Source of the DNA: Lolium rigidum
Lineage: Eukaryota; Streptophyta; Magnoliopsida; Poales; Poaceae
DNA: 64,000 nucleotides
NCBI RefSeq assembly: GCF_022539505.1
Contig: NC_061510.1
Location: 262,951,687-263,015,686 of the forward strand
Direction of reading: 5' to 3'
In this document: positions 32,898 through 44,381 of the stretch, in pieces
How positions within the stretch are numbered: the stretch's first letter is position 1
Layout of the letters: the number at the start of each line of letters is the position of its first letter
Position numbers and translations under genes: made by a program
Notes under the pieces: model-generated
Seen by the model: only the letters and a program-made list of their open reading frames with translations
Databases searched by the model: none
What the model was told of the DNA's origin: nothing

Positions 32898-35270
32898 TGA
32901 AAGGACACGGATGTCGCCTAGAGGGGGGGTGAATAGGCGATTTAAAACTTTTACGAGATGGGCTTAACAAATGCGGAATAAAACTAGCGTTTACTTTGTC
33001 AAGCCCAAAGCCTATATACTATTGTTCACCTATGTGCACCAACAACTTATTCTAAGCAATGGTTCACCTATGTGTACCAACAACTTATGCTAAGCAATAC
33101 AAGCAAGTATGTGATAGCAAGATATATATAACTTCAAGCACGATGGCTATCACAAGGTAAAGTGCATAAGTAAAGAGCTCGGGTATAGAGATAACCGAGG
33201 CACGCGGGAGACGATGATTTATCCCGGAGTTCACACTCTTGCGAGTGCTAATCTCCGGTGGAGAGGTGCGGTTGCTTAGTGCTCCCGAACGCCACAAGAG
33301 GCTCACCTTGAGGTGTGGTTGCTCGATGCACACCAACGCCACAAAGGCCTCACCCCAAGATGCGGTACTCACACCACACACCGAACGCCACGAAGGCGCC
33401 TCACCTAAATCTCCGGTGACCCTCGCCACAAAGGCCTAGGTCACGGTTCCACTAAGGGATTTCCTTCGAGGCGGAAACCGGGCCTTACACAAAGATTGGG
33501 GCACACATCCACAACTTAATTGGAGGCTCCCAACAAATCGCCACAAAGGCCTAGAATCCGTCTAGGGTTCCAAGAACCCAAGAGTAACAACTTTCTTGCT
33601 TTCACCTCCACGAATCACCGTGGAGAACTCAAACCGATGCACCAAATGCAATGGCAAGAACACCACAAAGATGCTCAAGTCCTTCTCTCTCAAATTCCAA
33701 CAAAGCTACAAAAGCTATTGGGGGAATAAGAGAGGAAGAACAAAGGAATTCACAAAGAACACCAAGATCAAGATCTAGAGAGTTCCACTCACAAAGAGAT
33801 GGATTTGATTGGTAGAAATGTAGATCTAGATCTCCTCTTCCTTTTCCCTCAAATGGATTCAAGAATCATTGGAGGAGTAGAGGGATGTGGAAAGCTCTCA
33901 AGGTCAGCAATGGTGGAGAGCCAAAGGAGGAAGAAGAAGTGGGGAGAAAGAGGAGGAAGAAAGCCTTAAAAAGGGGTCTCAGATTTCTGCCCGTTGGGGC
34001 CAAAATCGCGACAGGCCGGCAAGTGCCGGCCTTGTTCCACCGGCAGTGCCGGGGTGGCCGGCAGTGCTGGCCTTTTTCCACCGGCAGGTGCCGGCCCGGC
34101 GGCAGTGCCGGGGTGTTCCAGGCGGCAGTTCCGGCCCCCCTGTTTTTACCCAAACACCCGATACGAAAACCTCAAGAACTTTTGCATCCGGACTCCGATT
34201 TTGATGATCTTGGGCTCGTTTCGAAGCTAGTAACAAGCTCTACAAGATAATGCAGGGAACAATCATAGTCCAGCAAAGTAGGATAGAAACAAATGGATAA
34301 AGGTTTTACCTATCTATAAACAAGAAACCGGTAAAACCTCCAATATGGAAAATGCAACAACTTGAGTTAGGAAACTCGGATTTAGGTGAAACCAATTTTG
34401 TTGTAAAGAAGATGACAAGAGCTACCGCACAAAGAGTGAAAAGCTTAAGAACAAGTGGGGTAGGTTTTTCTATGTATTTTCGAGTGAAACCTCTCAATAC
34501 GAGAAACCGAGAAAAACTCCAATATCGAAAACGCAACAAGTGATTCATGCGGAATCCGTTTTCGATGAACTAGAGCTTGTCATGAGAATAAGCACAAGCT
34601 CTAAAACACCATATGGATAAGATCCAAATAACAACCAAGAAAGATGATGCAAGGATGCAAAGGTTTGAGCTCTCCGAAGGATACGATCGAGTTACTCACT
34701 CGAGAGCCCTCTTGATAGTACGGCAACTAAACTATAAACCGGTCTCCAACTACACCATGAGACCGGTGAGAAAGAAACCCTATCAAGATAAAACCTTAAC
34801 CTTGAGTATTCCACTTGAGCTTGATGATGACGATCTTGACCGCAACAAGATGGAACACCTTTCTTGATTGTGCTTGCTTGACGAAGTCTTGTGGATTGCT
34901 CCCCCATAATCCACCATGGGAGAGCTTCTTCTTCGGCACATCTTCACATATCCATGATCACCATATGGATGGCAAGCTTCAAGCAAATGATCTCTTAGAT
35001 ATGGCTCATCTTGAACTTGCACATCATTTCTTCATTCTTCATCATGTTGATGTCTTGAAGTAACTTGAGGGCTCACTTCATCTTCATCTTCAAGACATAC
35101 TTGACACTTGATATCCTTCATCAAATTCTTCTTATTGCAACCTTGAAGCCAACATATGGTTCAAGAATTGCCTATGGACAACTCCTACAAATATAACTCA
35201 ATGCAAACATTAGTCCATAGGGATTGTCATTAATTACCAAAACCACACATGGGGGCTCCATGCACTTTCA
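32898..35270 (-). repeat. 5' LTR of the SIRE-like element
   Basis: 2373 bp, direct copy of 12097-14447 with a 22-bp longer GC-rich segment near 34005-34035 and a handful of substitutions. Confidence 0.92.
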
Positions 35271-35275
35271 CATGG
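35271..35275. repeat. Target-site duplication CATGG (right)
   Basis: Matches 12092-12096. Across the empty site the Harbinger gene frame is continuous (AMFYGGG). Confidence 0.92.
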
Positions 35276-35960
35276 CCTCGATGTTGCTACCACTGCGTCC
35301 CTTCCCATAGGCCTACGAATCACCGGACGTCAGACGCATGACACACGGCAGACCCACACAGTGAGAGTGCTTACGTACCGGGTCGTCCAGCGTCGGGGCA
35401 GATGGTGTCATTTCGTCAAACAAGCTGTGGGGCACCGGCATGCTATCCTACGGGACCTGGCGCGTCTCCTCTGTCACGCCCGGGCACGAGTCACCGCTTC
35501 TCGGCGTCCGGTTCAGGTCAGGAACCGGTGCCCCATTGAATTGCACCGGCGCGACGTCGAAGGCGAACCGCGATGCCGCGTGGACCTGCAAGGGAGCAGG
35601 CATTCCAGGACGCAGCTGGGAACTTACCAAGCTCACCGAAGAGGCAGGGGGAGCGACGCCGACGATCCCCTCTCGCTTGACGAGGAGCATGGCCTCCGCT
35701 AAGCTCTGATGGAGTCCTACTTGCGCCACGCCGGCTTTCAACTGCATCTGCCACGCCATGTGCTGGGTGGCCTCCATGGCGGCGGCCCCTGCATTTCTCC
35801 TCCTTGGACAACACCTTCTTTGCTGCCTTCGGTTTAGCGTCCCTGCCGCTGGTGCGGCACGCTTTGCTTCCGCCAAAGATGTGGCCTCCATTGGGGCTAT
35901 GGTGGTGGCTATGGGGGAGTCCGGGGCGGCGGCGGCTGCGAGGGTTCCCTCGGAATCCAT
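35276..35960 (-). pseudogene. Myb/SANT-like gene of the Harbinger element, 5' part
   Basis: Ala/Pro/Ser-rich N-terminal region starting MDSEGTLAAAAAPDSPIAT at 35960. It continues through an Arg-rich stretch, QLKAGVAQVGLHQSLAEA and PVPDLNRTPRSGD before a stop and frame changes near 35448. The last bases before 35275 read in frame into 12096, showing one gene interrupted by the Copia insertion. Low-complexity N-termini like this precede the SANT-like domain in the grass family. It was already decaying or contains sequencing errors. Confidence 0.6.
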
Positions 35961-36300
35961 GGTGGCTGCGGCGATGAGGACGTCCAACGCTATGGCCTGG
36001 ACTGCTGGCGCCGGTCTACTTTGATTTTTCGCGTGGGGAGTGGCCACTGGCGGGAATGTTACCGGCCTCCCTGCCACTAACACGCGGGTCCTACGTAAGT
36101 TTCGGCGGTCACTCAGCGTGTTCACGCAGCATCCGCCAAGACGCAAACTCGACTCACATTTGGGTTAGGTTTGCGTCGCCGCGGACAGCCCGGACACTAT
36201 GCGTCGGGCCGCAGGGCATGGTCCCGGATGCATTTTTTATCCGCGAGGACGCAAACGGTTGCTCAACGTCTGTTTGTGTCGCCCGTTGGAGATTCCCTAA

Positions 36301-36632
36301 GGGTAAATACAATGGTAGGAAAGACATCTCTTCTCTTAGTAATCCACATCATCTAGAGAAGACGATAAATATCATGAGTACAATGCATTATCTCTTATTG
36401 TCACCCCTTGCAACAAATGAGAACTAATTATTCTTAATAGGAAATTATGTGACTAAGGGGAGATAAGTCGTATAATGGGAAAATTAGTCTTCTCTTATTT
36501 AATAAAAGATCATTCCTAAGTTAAAGGAAGACAACATTTTCTTTCTTTCTTCTCTCTTTCAACTAAGCAAAAATCCTACGTAGCAAACGGAAAAAAGGGG
36601 TTTAGGGTAATGTCAGCCTATTGTACATGCCC
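36301..36632. mobile_element. Tourist/Harbinger-type MITE
   Basis: 332 bp. Left end GGGTAAATACAATGGTAGG, right end on the other strand GGGCATGTACAATAGGCTG. TAA flanks both sides (36298-36300 and 36633-36635). The left TAA is shared with the neighbouring Harbinger element. No coding capacity; the interior is rich in AGATCTTCTCT-like words. Confidence 0.72.
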
Positions 36633-36635
36633 TAA

Positions 36636-36993
36636 ATGCATAATATAAAGCTGTATTGCTCCACTAAAAACAGTTAGTTTATCCAGTGGCCCATTACTAA
36701 AGCATATATGCCAACTTTAAATAACTTCTGGATTCAAGTTCTCCTTTGATGAATTGATGGTATATCTCAATGTTTTTTGGTGATCACATTGCACAAGATT
36801 CTTTGAAATATCAAGTGCCGCTTTAGTATCATAGTACAACACTAAAGTTTTGACCAGAAAACTTTTTCGAGAATTTAGGGGTGAGGCGGAATAAATCCCC
36901 GCCACGTGTTATATTACTCAAGGCGACTTTGCACTCATATCAACTGTACAAAGTGAGAAAAACATGGGGTTTTAGAGAAGGGATACAAAGAAA
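36636..36993. other. No gene recognised; LINE 3' flank
   Basis: Contains the probable 3' end of the minus-strand LINE at 36994-38761; no clear poly-A tail. Confidence 0.45.
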
Positions 36994-38761
36994 TTACATA
37001 GCAGCAGACAAGAGGAAACTACGAAAGAGTGTTGAGCCGTTCACGGTCATGGATCGTGTATCTCCATCTCCAGATAGCAAGGTCGTCACCAGCCCTGTGG
37101 AGCACATTGCTCGCCATGGAGGGCTTGGCGTTGAAGATGAGGTCATTGCATGCCTTCCAGATCGACCAGAGGGTCGTCGCGATGCATGCATGCCAAATGT
37201 GACCTGCCATTCCAGGAGGAGGTGGCAAGTCCCAGATGGAGAAGTGGTTGGTCGGGACCCTGGTGTCCAACCTACCCCGCACCTCGGCGGCAAGAGAGAT
37301 GCCACCCCGTTTCAGTCAAGGGATAGGTCGCACGCACAATGGAGGGCGTGCAGTTCTCGTAGAAAAGGTTGGAACACGTGTTGAGCCTGTCGATGTCGTC
37401 GAGGTACGAGAAAATCTGGACCTTGGTAGGCAAAAGGAGGTCCCAGGACGTGCATGCGGACACATCCTTATGGTGCTGCAGGGAGAGCATGTGGTATGAT
37501 CCTCTGGAGCTGAAAGGGTGAGTTGAGGGAGAGTCGATCAAGCAATGATCATGTCCGTCGTTGAGAGACGGAGACCACATAGACATGGACGGCACGGAGC
37601 TCCCGCTCAGACGCACCACTTAGCCTGGGCTAAAGTGAGAGGCCAGACGAGACGACCGAAGCAACCGAAGCATTCGGCCTGATGATGTGCGAGAAGAGCG
37701 TGGGGTACCGCTTCGCAAGCGGCTTGCCGGGAAGCCACTTATCGAGCTAGAAGACCGTGGAGGTGCCATGGAGGTGCCACTCACCACAGTGGCGCGAGTG
37801 ACGGCACGGTAGAGCGGGAGGCATTCCTGCATGATTTTTGTTGAGGTGGGAAGGAGCCGAAGTTACATAGCCGAGGTCACGTCCTGAATGTTGGCTTCCA
37901 AGGTAGAGAGTCGGCTTGGTGGAGTTTATGAACATGTTCTGCCGGTGGAGATCCTTAATGCTGAAGCCAGCCTCCTCTTTAGACAATAAAATTTTATCCC
38001 GAGCAATTAGATAATGAGCACCTGAGCAAGAGTCTTTGTCGCTCCAGACAAAAGCGTGGCGCCTTTTACAAATACTTTCGAGCAAAGGTTATTTAGCACA
38101 GCATTACATAACACAAGGCGCCCACCGGGAGAGCACGCCATCCCGAGAGACGACGGTCGAAAGAAAGAATAGGCAGAGCGTAGGCGGAGCGTAGGCAGAG
38201 ATAGGGAGCTTAGTAGGTGAAAGAGGCGGGCCTAAATAGGATTGAGAGAAGGAGGAGATCGGGCACCCGAGCGAAGAAGCCATAAGGTTTTGTTCATCGG
38301 GAGAAACATGCATGGGATGAAACAAGACTTGTGGGAGTTAATAGCCAGCCCGGTTGTGGAAGCGAAATCGTCTAGGACCTCCTTGAGGCAGGACGCATCC
38401 CTATGTTCCGCTTTGCAGATAATAAAAGTGTCATCGGCATATTGCAAAGGGGGCACGGGGTGGTGGGGGAGATTGGGTGAAACAGCTTGCCGTCGGCAAA
38501 TGGTTTGCGGATGAGGCGTTGGAGAACATCCGCCACAATGATGAAAAGATAAGGGGAGAGCAGATCGCCTTGCCGAAGGCCGTTGCGGCATAGAATCCAA
38601 TCGCCGGGCACCCTGTTGAGAAGCACAATAGTGTGTCCATTTAGAAGGATACGGGGCATCCGGTCACACCACCTCTCACCGAAATCCCGTACCCTAAGGA
38701 TGGTAAGGAGGTTATCCCGGTTCACAAAGTCGAAGGCTTTCTTGAAATCAATTTTGAGCAT
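36994..38761 (-). pseudogene. Second LINE ORF2 fragment, heavily frameshifted
   Basis: Minus-strand plant L1-type reverse transcriptase remains. Order: FKKAFDFVNRDNLL (motif A region), GLRQGDLLSPYLFIIVADVLQRL (motif B), LQYADDTFIICKAEHRDA (catalytic Y-A-D-D), then thumb and connection pieces, and near 37020-37280 a zf-RVT-like HACIATTLWSIWKACNDLIF. The pieces lie in at least four different frames between 38761 and 36994. The 5' half, including the endonuclease, is missing. It differs from the LINE at 8648-10612, which preserves an RNase H domain. Confidence 0.82.
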
Positions 38762-40090
38762 AAATCATGGGAGCCTTTCTGAGATGGCAACATCTGATGA
38801 TATAAGCAGCGTAGACAATATGAATATCTAGCAACACAAGTAGAATAATAGGTATATTGCGCTTTGTCCATATAGGTAACCCAACGAGACACTGGAACAA
38901 ATATAAGCTGACGAACGCAACTGCTATGATTGTTCTTTTTGGATGCGATTAGGACAGGAGGCAATATCGTCTAGCCGGTGGATTTGTGCATGCACGACAG
39001 TTGCACGATTGCTACCTTTGCTCTGCGTATCCGTCCACAGCGACTTGCATTGCCGCCGGTCAGCCGCTCGCTGGGACGCACGCTGGCACGCATGAGTGCT
39101 TTTCAGTTCTGGTTGCCCGGCGTGGAAGCAAAGCACCACAGAGATCGATCCACTACACAAAGGCTGTGAGCCTGTGACGACCAGCATTCTGCACTCTAGC
39201 TTGTCTATGACGTATTAGAATTTCCATGAAATAATCAAAGATCCATTCATGAGGTAACTGCGATAATTCTGACAAAATTAACTTTTTTTCAAAAGTTCAA
39301 CACAAAACAAACTCAGCTCATTTTTTTTTTCAAATTCGCATGACTGCTTTGGCAGGGCGTCATAGCCGAACTGAAATTCAGAGAGGCCGATGACCGACGG
39401 TTAGCGGTTGCATAACTCACGGACAATTTAATTTGGTACATCTGATATTTTGGTGACTTATCTTATAAAGTATTGTACAATATCAGTAAATTCAACATGC
39501 TCTACTGATAATGCTCCATCTAATCTATAGTAAGTGTCAAAAAGTTAGTATAAAAGTTATACTACTAACGTAATACTAAATCTCCAATTATAGAACTTCA
39601 GTGTGCGCCATGATTCTTACTTGTGTCATCATCGTGGATCTAATCGGTGGAATCTCCATTATCATCAGTGTAATCCTCATTGTGCTTGATGAGGATTGAT
39701 GTGACCCGTCTACAAACAAAAATATGGGAGGTGGTACAATAGCACGTCTAGAATGTGCTGATTTTCAACCAGCAATTAATATATTTTAAATTAAGTAATA
39801 AAGGTTGTATGCATCTGTGGAGGCGTAGATATTATTATCTTTTTATAGAAAAAAAGATGGCTCGCCACCGACAATTGAAATCCGATGACACCCCCACTCA
39901 AAACATTTCTCCAAATCTAGAACCACAAGCAACATCATAAGCATCCATTGTACTCCCCAGGTGCCTATCACCATTTGTCAAGCAAAGCACATTTTACCTG
40001 CCACTCCAGTCCATGGAGCAGCCTTCAGAATCCCAATCGCCGCCCGCCACGTAGCACTTCTCTTCTTCTTCTTCGCACGCGCCATGCCAC
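38762..40090. other. Intergenic, upstream of the dirigent gene
   Basis: No gene or complete element recognised. Short AT-rich segments near 39420-39600 look like decayed MITE sequence but lack definable ends. Confidence 0.45.
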
Positions 40091-40098
40091 TATAAATA
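40091..40098 (+). promoter_or_regulatory. TATA box of the dirigent gene
   Basis: TATAAATA 73 bp upstream of the start codon at 40171, predicting a leader of roughly 45 nt rich in CACA/AAGCAC words. Confidence 0.8.
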
Positions 40099-40170
40099 GA
40101 TCGTGAGCTACCACTTGAAGAGCACAAGCCACACACACTTAAGAAAGCACACACCACTTAGCTCAAGGAA

Positions 40171-40737
40171 ATGGCCAAGGGAGCGGTGATGCTTCTTGTG
40201 CTCTTCATGGCGCTGGCAGCGTCCAGCGAGGCGGCTCAGATGCGGCACGGGTCCAGGGCCTTGGCCCGTGGGCATCGCCGGGCAGCCGATCCGGACGCCC
40301 CCACGCACCTCCACTTCTACTTCCACGACACGGTGAGCGGCGCGTCGCCGTCGGCGGTGCGGCTGGCGGGGCCGGCAGACCCGTCGTCGCGGACATTTTT
40401 CGGCATGGTGAACGTGATGGACGACCCGCTGACGGAGGGGCCGGAGCCCGGGTCGACGGCCGTGGGACGCGCCCAGGGCCTGTACATGGCGGCGGACCAG
40501 GCCCAGCTGGGCTTCCTCCAGGCCATGAACCTGGTGCTCACCTCGGGGCCCTACAACGGGAGCTCGCTCGCCGTGCTCGGCCGCAACTGCCCGCTCGCCG
40601 ACGTCCGCGAGATGCCCGTCATCGGCGGCACCGGCGCCTTCCGCTTCGCCCGCGGGTACGCGCAGGCCCGGACCCACTGGCTCGACTTGAAGACCGGCGA
40701 CGCCACCGTCGAGTACCACGTCTACGTCATGCATTAG
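40171..40737 (+). CDS. Dirigent protein
   Basis: Secreted apoplastic protein of 188 residues in a single exon. Dirigent proteins bind phenoxy radicals and steer the stereochemistry of their coupling, chiefly for lignans; many members have unknown substrates. An N-terminal signal peptide is evident (residues 1 to ~22: basic start, LLVLFMALAASSEA core). The dirigent domain covers ~45-186 with HLHFYFHDTVSG, FGMVNVMDDPLTEGPEPGS, GRAQGLYMAADQ, NLVLTSGPYNGSSLAVLGRN, REMPVIGGTGAFRFARGYA and VEYHVYVMH, the normal motif order and length. NGS is a potential N-glycosylation site. Start and stop are supported by the TATA box and by full domain length. Probable polyadenylation words (AATGAA) lie near 40931. 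The frame is G+C-rich and intact. The specific pathway cannot be read from the sequence. Confidence 0.96.
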   Translation: MAKGAVMLLVLFMALAASSEAAQMRHGSRALARGHRRAADPDAPTHLHFYFHDTVSGASPSAVRLAGPADPSSRTFFGMVNVMDDPLTEGPEPGSTAVGRAQGLYMAADQAQLGFLQAMNLVLTSGPYNGSSLAVLGRNCPLADVREMPVIGGTGAFRFARGYAQARTHWLDLKTGDATVEYHVYVMH

Positions 40738-41200
40738 CATGCAATTGATGACGAAGTTCCATTCAGTTAGAGGAAATCACAGAGTGCTTCCTTTTGATTT
40801 TCCTGTTTACTTCAGCCTGCGTGTGCTCCGTTGATTTGGGCGTTTTCATTTCTAAATATCGGTTCTTTTGCTTGGGTTACAACTGGCACGAAGAATTGCC
40901 CTGGGTGAAAGTGGTATACTTGTTTTACTTAATGAAAACTTATTTATCACATTTTTCTCCCTCCTTTGCAATTCGATTGACGTAGTTAGATGCTCCATCA
41001 TTTTTCAAATATAAGACGTTTTGACAGTTGAAATTGAACTGCCCAAACATCTTAGAGCATTTTCACTTGTGGTCCCAATAGCTTTATTAGGGTGGTTGCG
41101 TGTTTTGGAACGACATCGGGAACCGTTGGCACCAATCCGAGCCCAATAGATTAGCCGGCACAATTGTGTCGGCCCTAGTCACATATGTCTTAACCTATTC
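40738..41200. other. Dirigent 3' flank
   Basis: 3' UTR and AT-rich flank; a short segment near 40990-41040 (ATATAAGACGTTTTGACA) looks like Stowaway-type MITE debris. Confidence 0.45.
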
Positions 41201-41204
41201 CATT

Positions 41205-41658
41205 GGAATACTTGAGCAACACCTTTATGATCACCCTGTTACGGAGTAGCGACTGATGTCAAAGCAGTCGTCGGTGACAGTGATTATAATATGATCTCAA
41301 GGTCTAAGGATTAGATCACTACGCCTTCATAAACATCGCGACGTTGGACTTCATGTGACATTAATCGTGTTACAATACTTACTTTTTGGGTATGTCCACC
41401 ATATCATTCATCTAATGATATGACCCCATTATCAATAACGTTGGTGTTCTTGATTGGGAAACTCCGATCAACGATTGACCATAATAAGCTAGCTTATACA
41501 TGTGTACTTGTCAGGGACCCTTGTTCGTTTAGAATACTACACGTGTATTAATGTTTCCGTTTAATACAGTTATATCATGGTAAAAAATTATTACGAACTT
41601 TTGAGATATAAATAATAAATACTCCTTATTATTTTACTCTAGGGCACTATCACCAACA
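41205..41658 (-). repeat. Decayed BARE/Angela-like LTR fragment (Copia), minus strand
   Basis: The right edge CTCTAGGGCACTATCACCAACA is a diverged reverse complement of the BARE/Angela LTR start. Inside, GGGAAACTCCGATCAACGA and GTTTCCGTTTAATACA match that LTR family as known from wheat and barley. Strongly diverged and truncated on the left, so older than the LTR at 42531. Confidence 0.65.
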
Positions 41659-42229
41659 ATATTTGTGGAGTGACACATTTTGGTGTGCCACCAGTATGGA
41701 CCTACCTGTGGCGGAAATAGTGCCATGCCACAGCAATATGAGCCCCACGAGCCAACCCGGTTGCACAACCTCACTAGCATTGCATTTTATCAATAAGGCA
41801 TTAAGACTTTTCTACTTGTGGCATACATTTTTATACCACACCACTAAATTTTCTTCAAAAATAGAAAAAGCCTCTTTTATTTGTGAAGAAAATCAAATCA
41901 AAAGAAAAAAAAACAGAGGCCGCTAAGCCACTGGCGGCCCCGTTACAACACGCGGCCCACGCTGGCCCACCAAGGTGCAGCCACGAAAAAATGCAGCCAG
42001 TTGTCCTTGTTGCACCCCTATTTTCCTCACACACGTGACCCCGCGCTGCCTCACCCCTTGGCTCCACCCCCGATGGCGCATCTCTCCACTCCGTACTCGC
42101 CCTGCAGCGCCACCGGTCTGTGTCATCGCCAAGGCCTCCACCCCGCGTCTGTTCCGCTGTCGCCGCCTCCGGTCTATGCCGCCATCACCCCACATCCGTG
42201 TCGTCACGGGGAGTCGTGCCCCTACATTG
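41659..42229. other. No gene recognised
   Basis: GC-rich near 41930-42230 and low-complexity elsewhere. Words such as GTGCCACCAG and CCTGTGGCGG recall CACTA subterminal repeats but no terminus is present. Confidence 0.4.
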
Positions 42230-42525
42230 AACTAATTTTGTGTATAATTTGTGTTATTTTTGGTAGCATAAATTGTGTAATTTACTGTAGAAATTGTAGT
42301 AGAATTATTGTAGTGATTTGGTGTAGAATATTTAGTAGAAATTGTAGTATTTTAGCGTAAATTTGGTAATAGATATTTCTATATAATTTGTTGTAGAAAT
42401 TGTAGTAACTTAGTGTAGGTAGTACATAGTTGCGTATAATTTTGTAGTATATAATTTATTATAAATTTGAAAGTAGAATTGTGTAGTATATAGTGTATTA
42501 TAAATTGCAAATAATTTTTTTTGCA
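42230..42525. repeat. Low-complexity AT-rich repeat of TGTAGAAATTGTAGTA-like words
   Basis: Degenerate repetition of GTAGAAATTGTAGTA, GTGTAGAATATTTAG and GTATATA words, non-coding. It continues at 60442 on the other side of the solo LTR. Confidence 0.75.
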
Positions 42526-42530
42526 GTATA
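42526..42530. repeat. Target-site duplication GTATA (left) of the solo LTR
   Basis: Matches 60437-60441. Confidence 0.78.
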
Positions 42531-42617
42531 TGTTGGAGATATGCCCAAGAGGCAATAATAAAATGGTTATTATAATATATCTTTGTGTTTATGATAATAT
42601 TTGCATACCATGCTATA

Positions 42618-42717
42618 NNNNNNNNNNNNNNNNNNNNNNNNNNNNNNNNNNNNNNNNNNNNNNNNNNNNNNNNNNNNNNNNNNNNNNNNNNNNNNNNNNN
42701 NNNNNNNNNNNNNNNNN
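42618..42717. other. Assembly gap of 100 N
   Basis: Exactly 100 N, a conventional placeholder. By structure it should contain the rest of the solo BARE-like LTR, the 3' LTR of element D and part of D's interior. Confidence 0.98.
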
Positions 42718-42792
42718 AAGACCTCTCCAATCCCATTTCATTAGTAGTACAATTAATATTATCAAGTAACATAGGACCATCATCTAGAGCTT

Positions 42793-44381
42793 TGATGCGT
42801 GCAGTCGACACACGTCTGTTGGGAACCCCAAGAGGAAGGTGTGATGCAGACAGTAGCAAGTTTTCCCTCAGAAAGAAACCAAGGTTTATCGAACCAGGAG
42901 GAGCCAAGAAGCACGTTGAAGGTTGATGGTGGCGGAATGTAATGCGGCGCAACACCAGGGATTCCGGCGCCAACGTGGAACCTGCACAACACAACCAAAG
43001 TACTTTGCCCCAACGAAACAAGTGAGGTTGTCAATCTCACCGGCTTGCTGTAACAAAGGATTAACCGTATTGTGTGGAAGATGATTGTTTGCAGAAAACA
43101 GTAAAACAAGTATTGCAGTAGATTGTATGCGATGTAAAGAATAGGACCGGGATCCACAGTTCACTAGAGGTGTCTCTCCCATAAGATAAAAGCATGTTGG
43201 GTGAACAAATTACAGTCGGGCAATTGACAAATAGAGAGGGCATAACAATGCACATACATGACATGATAAATATAGTGAGATTTAATTGGGCATTACGACA
43301 AAGTACATAGACCGCTATCCAGCATGCATCTATGCCTAAAAAGTCCACCTTGAGGTTATCATCCGAACCCCTTCCAGTATTAAGTTGCAAAACAACAGAC
43401 AATTGCATTAAGTATGGTGCGTAATGTAATCAATAACTACATCCTTAGACATAGCATCAATGTTTTATCCCTAGTGACAACAGCACATCCACAACCTTAG
43501 AACTTTCTGTCACTGTCCCAGATTTAATGGAGGCATGAACCCACTATCGAGCATAAATACTCCCTCTTGGAGTTAAGAGCAAAAACTTGGCCGAGCTTCT
43601 ACTAATAAAGGAGAGCATGCAAGATCATAAACAACACATAGGTAATAACTTGATAATTAACATAACATAGTATTCTCTATCCATCGGATCCCGACAAACA
43701 CAACATATAGTATTACGGATAGATGATCTTGATCATGTTAGGCAGCTCACAAGATCCAACAATGAAGCACAATGAGGAGAAGACAACCATCTAGCTACTG
43801 CTATGGACCCATAGTCCGGGGGTGAACTACTCACTCATCACTCCGGAGGCGACCATGGCGGTGAAGAGTCCTCCGGGAGATGAATCCCCTCTCCGGCGGG
43901 GTGCCGGAGGTGATCTCCGAGAATCCCCCGAGATGGGATTGGCGGCGGCGTCTCGGTAAGGTTTTCCGTATCATGGCTCTCGGTGCGGGGGTTTCGCGAC
44001 GAAGACTATATGTAGGCGGAAGGGCAGCCTCGGAGGGGGTCACGGGGGCCCCACACGCTAGGGCCACGCGGGCCCCCCGGGCCGCGCCGCCCTAGTGTGG
44101 CGGCGCCCCGTGGCCCCACTTCGTCTTCTCTTCGGTCTTCGGAAGCTTCGTGGCAAAATAGGCCCCTGGGCGTTGATTTCGTCCAATTCCGAGAATATTT
44201 CCTTACTAGGATTTCGAAACCAAAAACAGCAGAAAACAGACAGTCGGCTCTTCGGCATCTCGTTAATAGGTTAGTGCCGGAAAATGCATAAATATGACAT
44301 AAAGTATGCATAAAACATGTAGATATCATCAATAATGTGGCATGGAACATAAGAAATTATCGATACGTCGGAGACGTATCA
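42793..44381 (-). repeat. 3' LTR of element C
   Basis: 1589 bp, paired with 47929-49526. Differences are concentrated at CAG/CGAG and CTG/CTCG sites. Confidence 0.93.

Larger units (their letters stand above)
12097..35270 (-). mobile_element. SIRE/Maximus-like Copia retrotransposon, non-autonomous, with nested Gypsy element
   Basis: LTRs at 12097-14447 and 32898-35270 start TGAAAGG and end TTTCA and are nearly identical. A tRNA-iMet primer site (TGGTATCAGAGC on the minus strand, 32884-32895) adjoins the right LTR and a purine tract (AAAATGGGGGAGA, minus) adjoins the left LTR, so it reads on the minus strand. The LTR start with CCTAGAGGGGGGTGAATAGG and the coiled-coil gag with two zinc knuckles point to the SIRE/Maximus lineage. 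Only gag is present; the ~3.7 kb where pol belongs (14448-18146) is non-coding. LTR similarity suggests a recent insertion. The nested Gypsy element occupies 18948-31249. Confidence 0.88.
10634..36297 (-). mobile_element. PIF/Harbinger-type element, split by a Copia insertion
   Basis: Left end GGGCATCTCTACCGGACCGA at 10634; the right end read on the other strand from 36297 starts GGGAATCTCCAACGGGCGAC. About 15 of the first 20 positions agree. Both ends are flanked by TAA (10631-10633 and 36298-36300), the 3-bp target of Harbinger elements. Without the insertion at 12097-35270 and its duplicated CATGG, the element is about 2.5 kb. It carries a Myb/SANT-like gene but no DDE transposase, so it depended on a partner for mobility. 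Confidence 0.75.

Noticed and set aside
12097..35270. Endogenous pararetrovirus, because of the tRNA-iMet primer site
   Set aside because: There are paired LTRs, TSDs and Copia-type gag; no movement-protein or pararetrovirus polymerase motif is seen.
35361..36427. Plus-strand frames of ~90-120 residues near the Harbinger right end
   Set aside because: Antisense to the Ala/Pro-rich Myb-like gene and its TIR; no family resemblance.
40108..40740. A 210-residue minus-strand frame over the dirigent gene
   Set aside because: Shadow of the G+C-rich dirigent coding region; arginine/valine-rich, no family.
40990..41040. Stowaway MITE downstream of the dirigent gene
   Set aside because: Only a short terminal-like word is present; no second end or TA duplication, so too weak to call.
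41651..41700. CACTATCACC as a left CACTA terminus pairing with 61450
   Set aside because: These bases are the end of a minus-strand BARE/Angela-like LTR (…AGGGCACTATCACCAACA) and do not match the right terminus beyond CACTA.
42531..42617. Start of a full BARE/Angela element
   Set aside because: The matching LTR end and TSD are at 60436-60441 with no internal domain, so it is a solo LTR.
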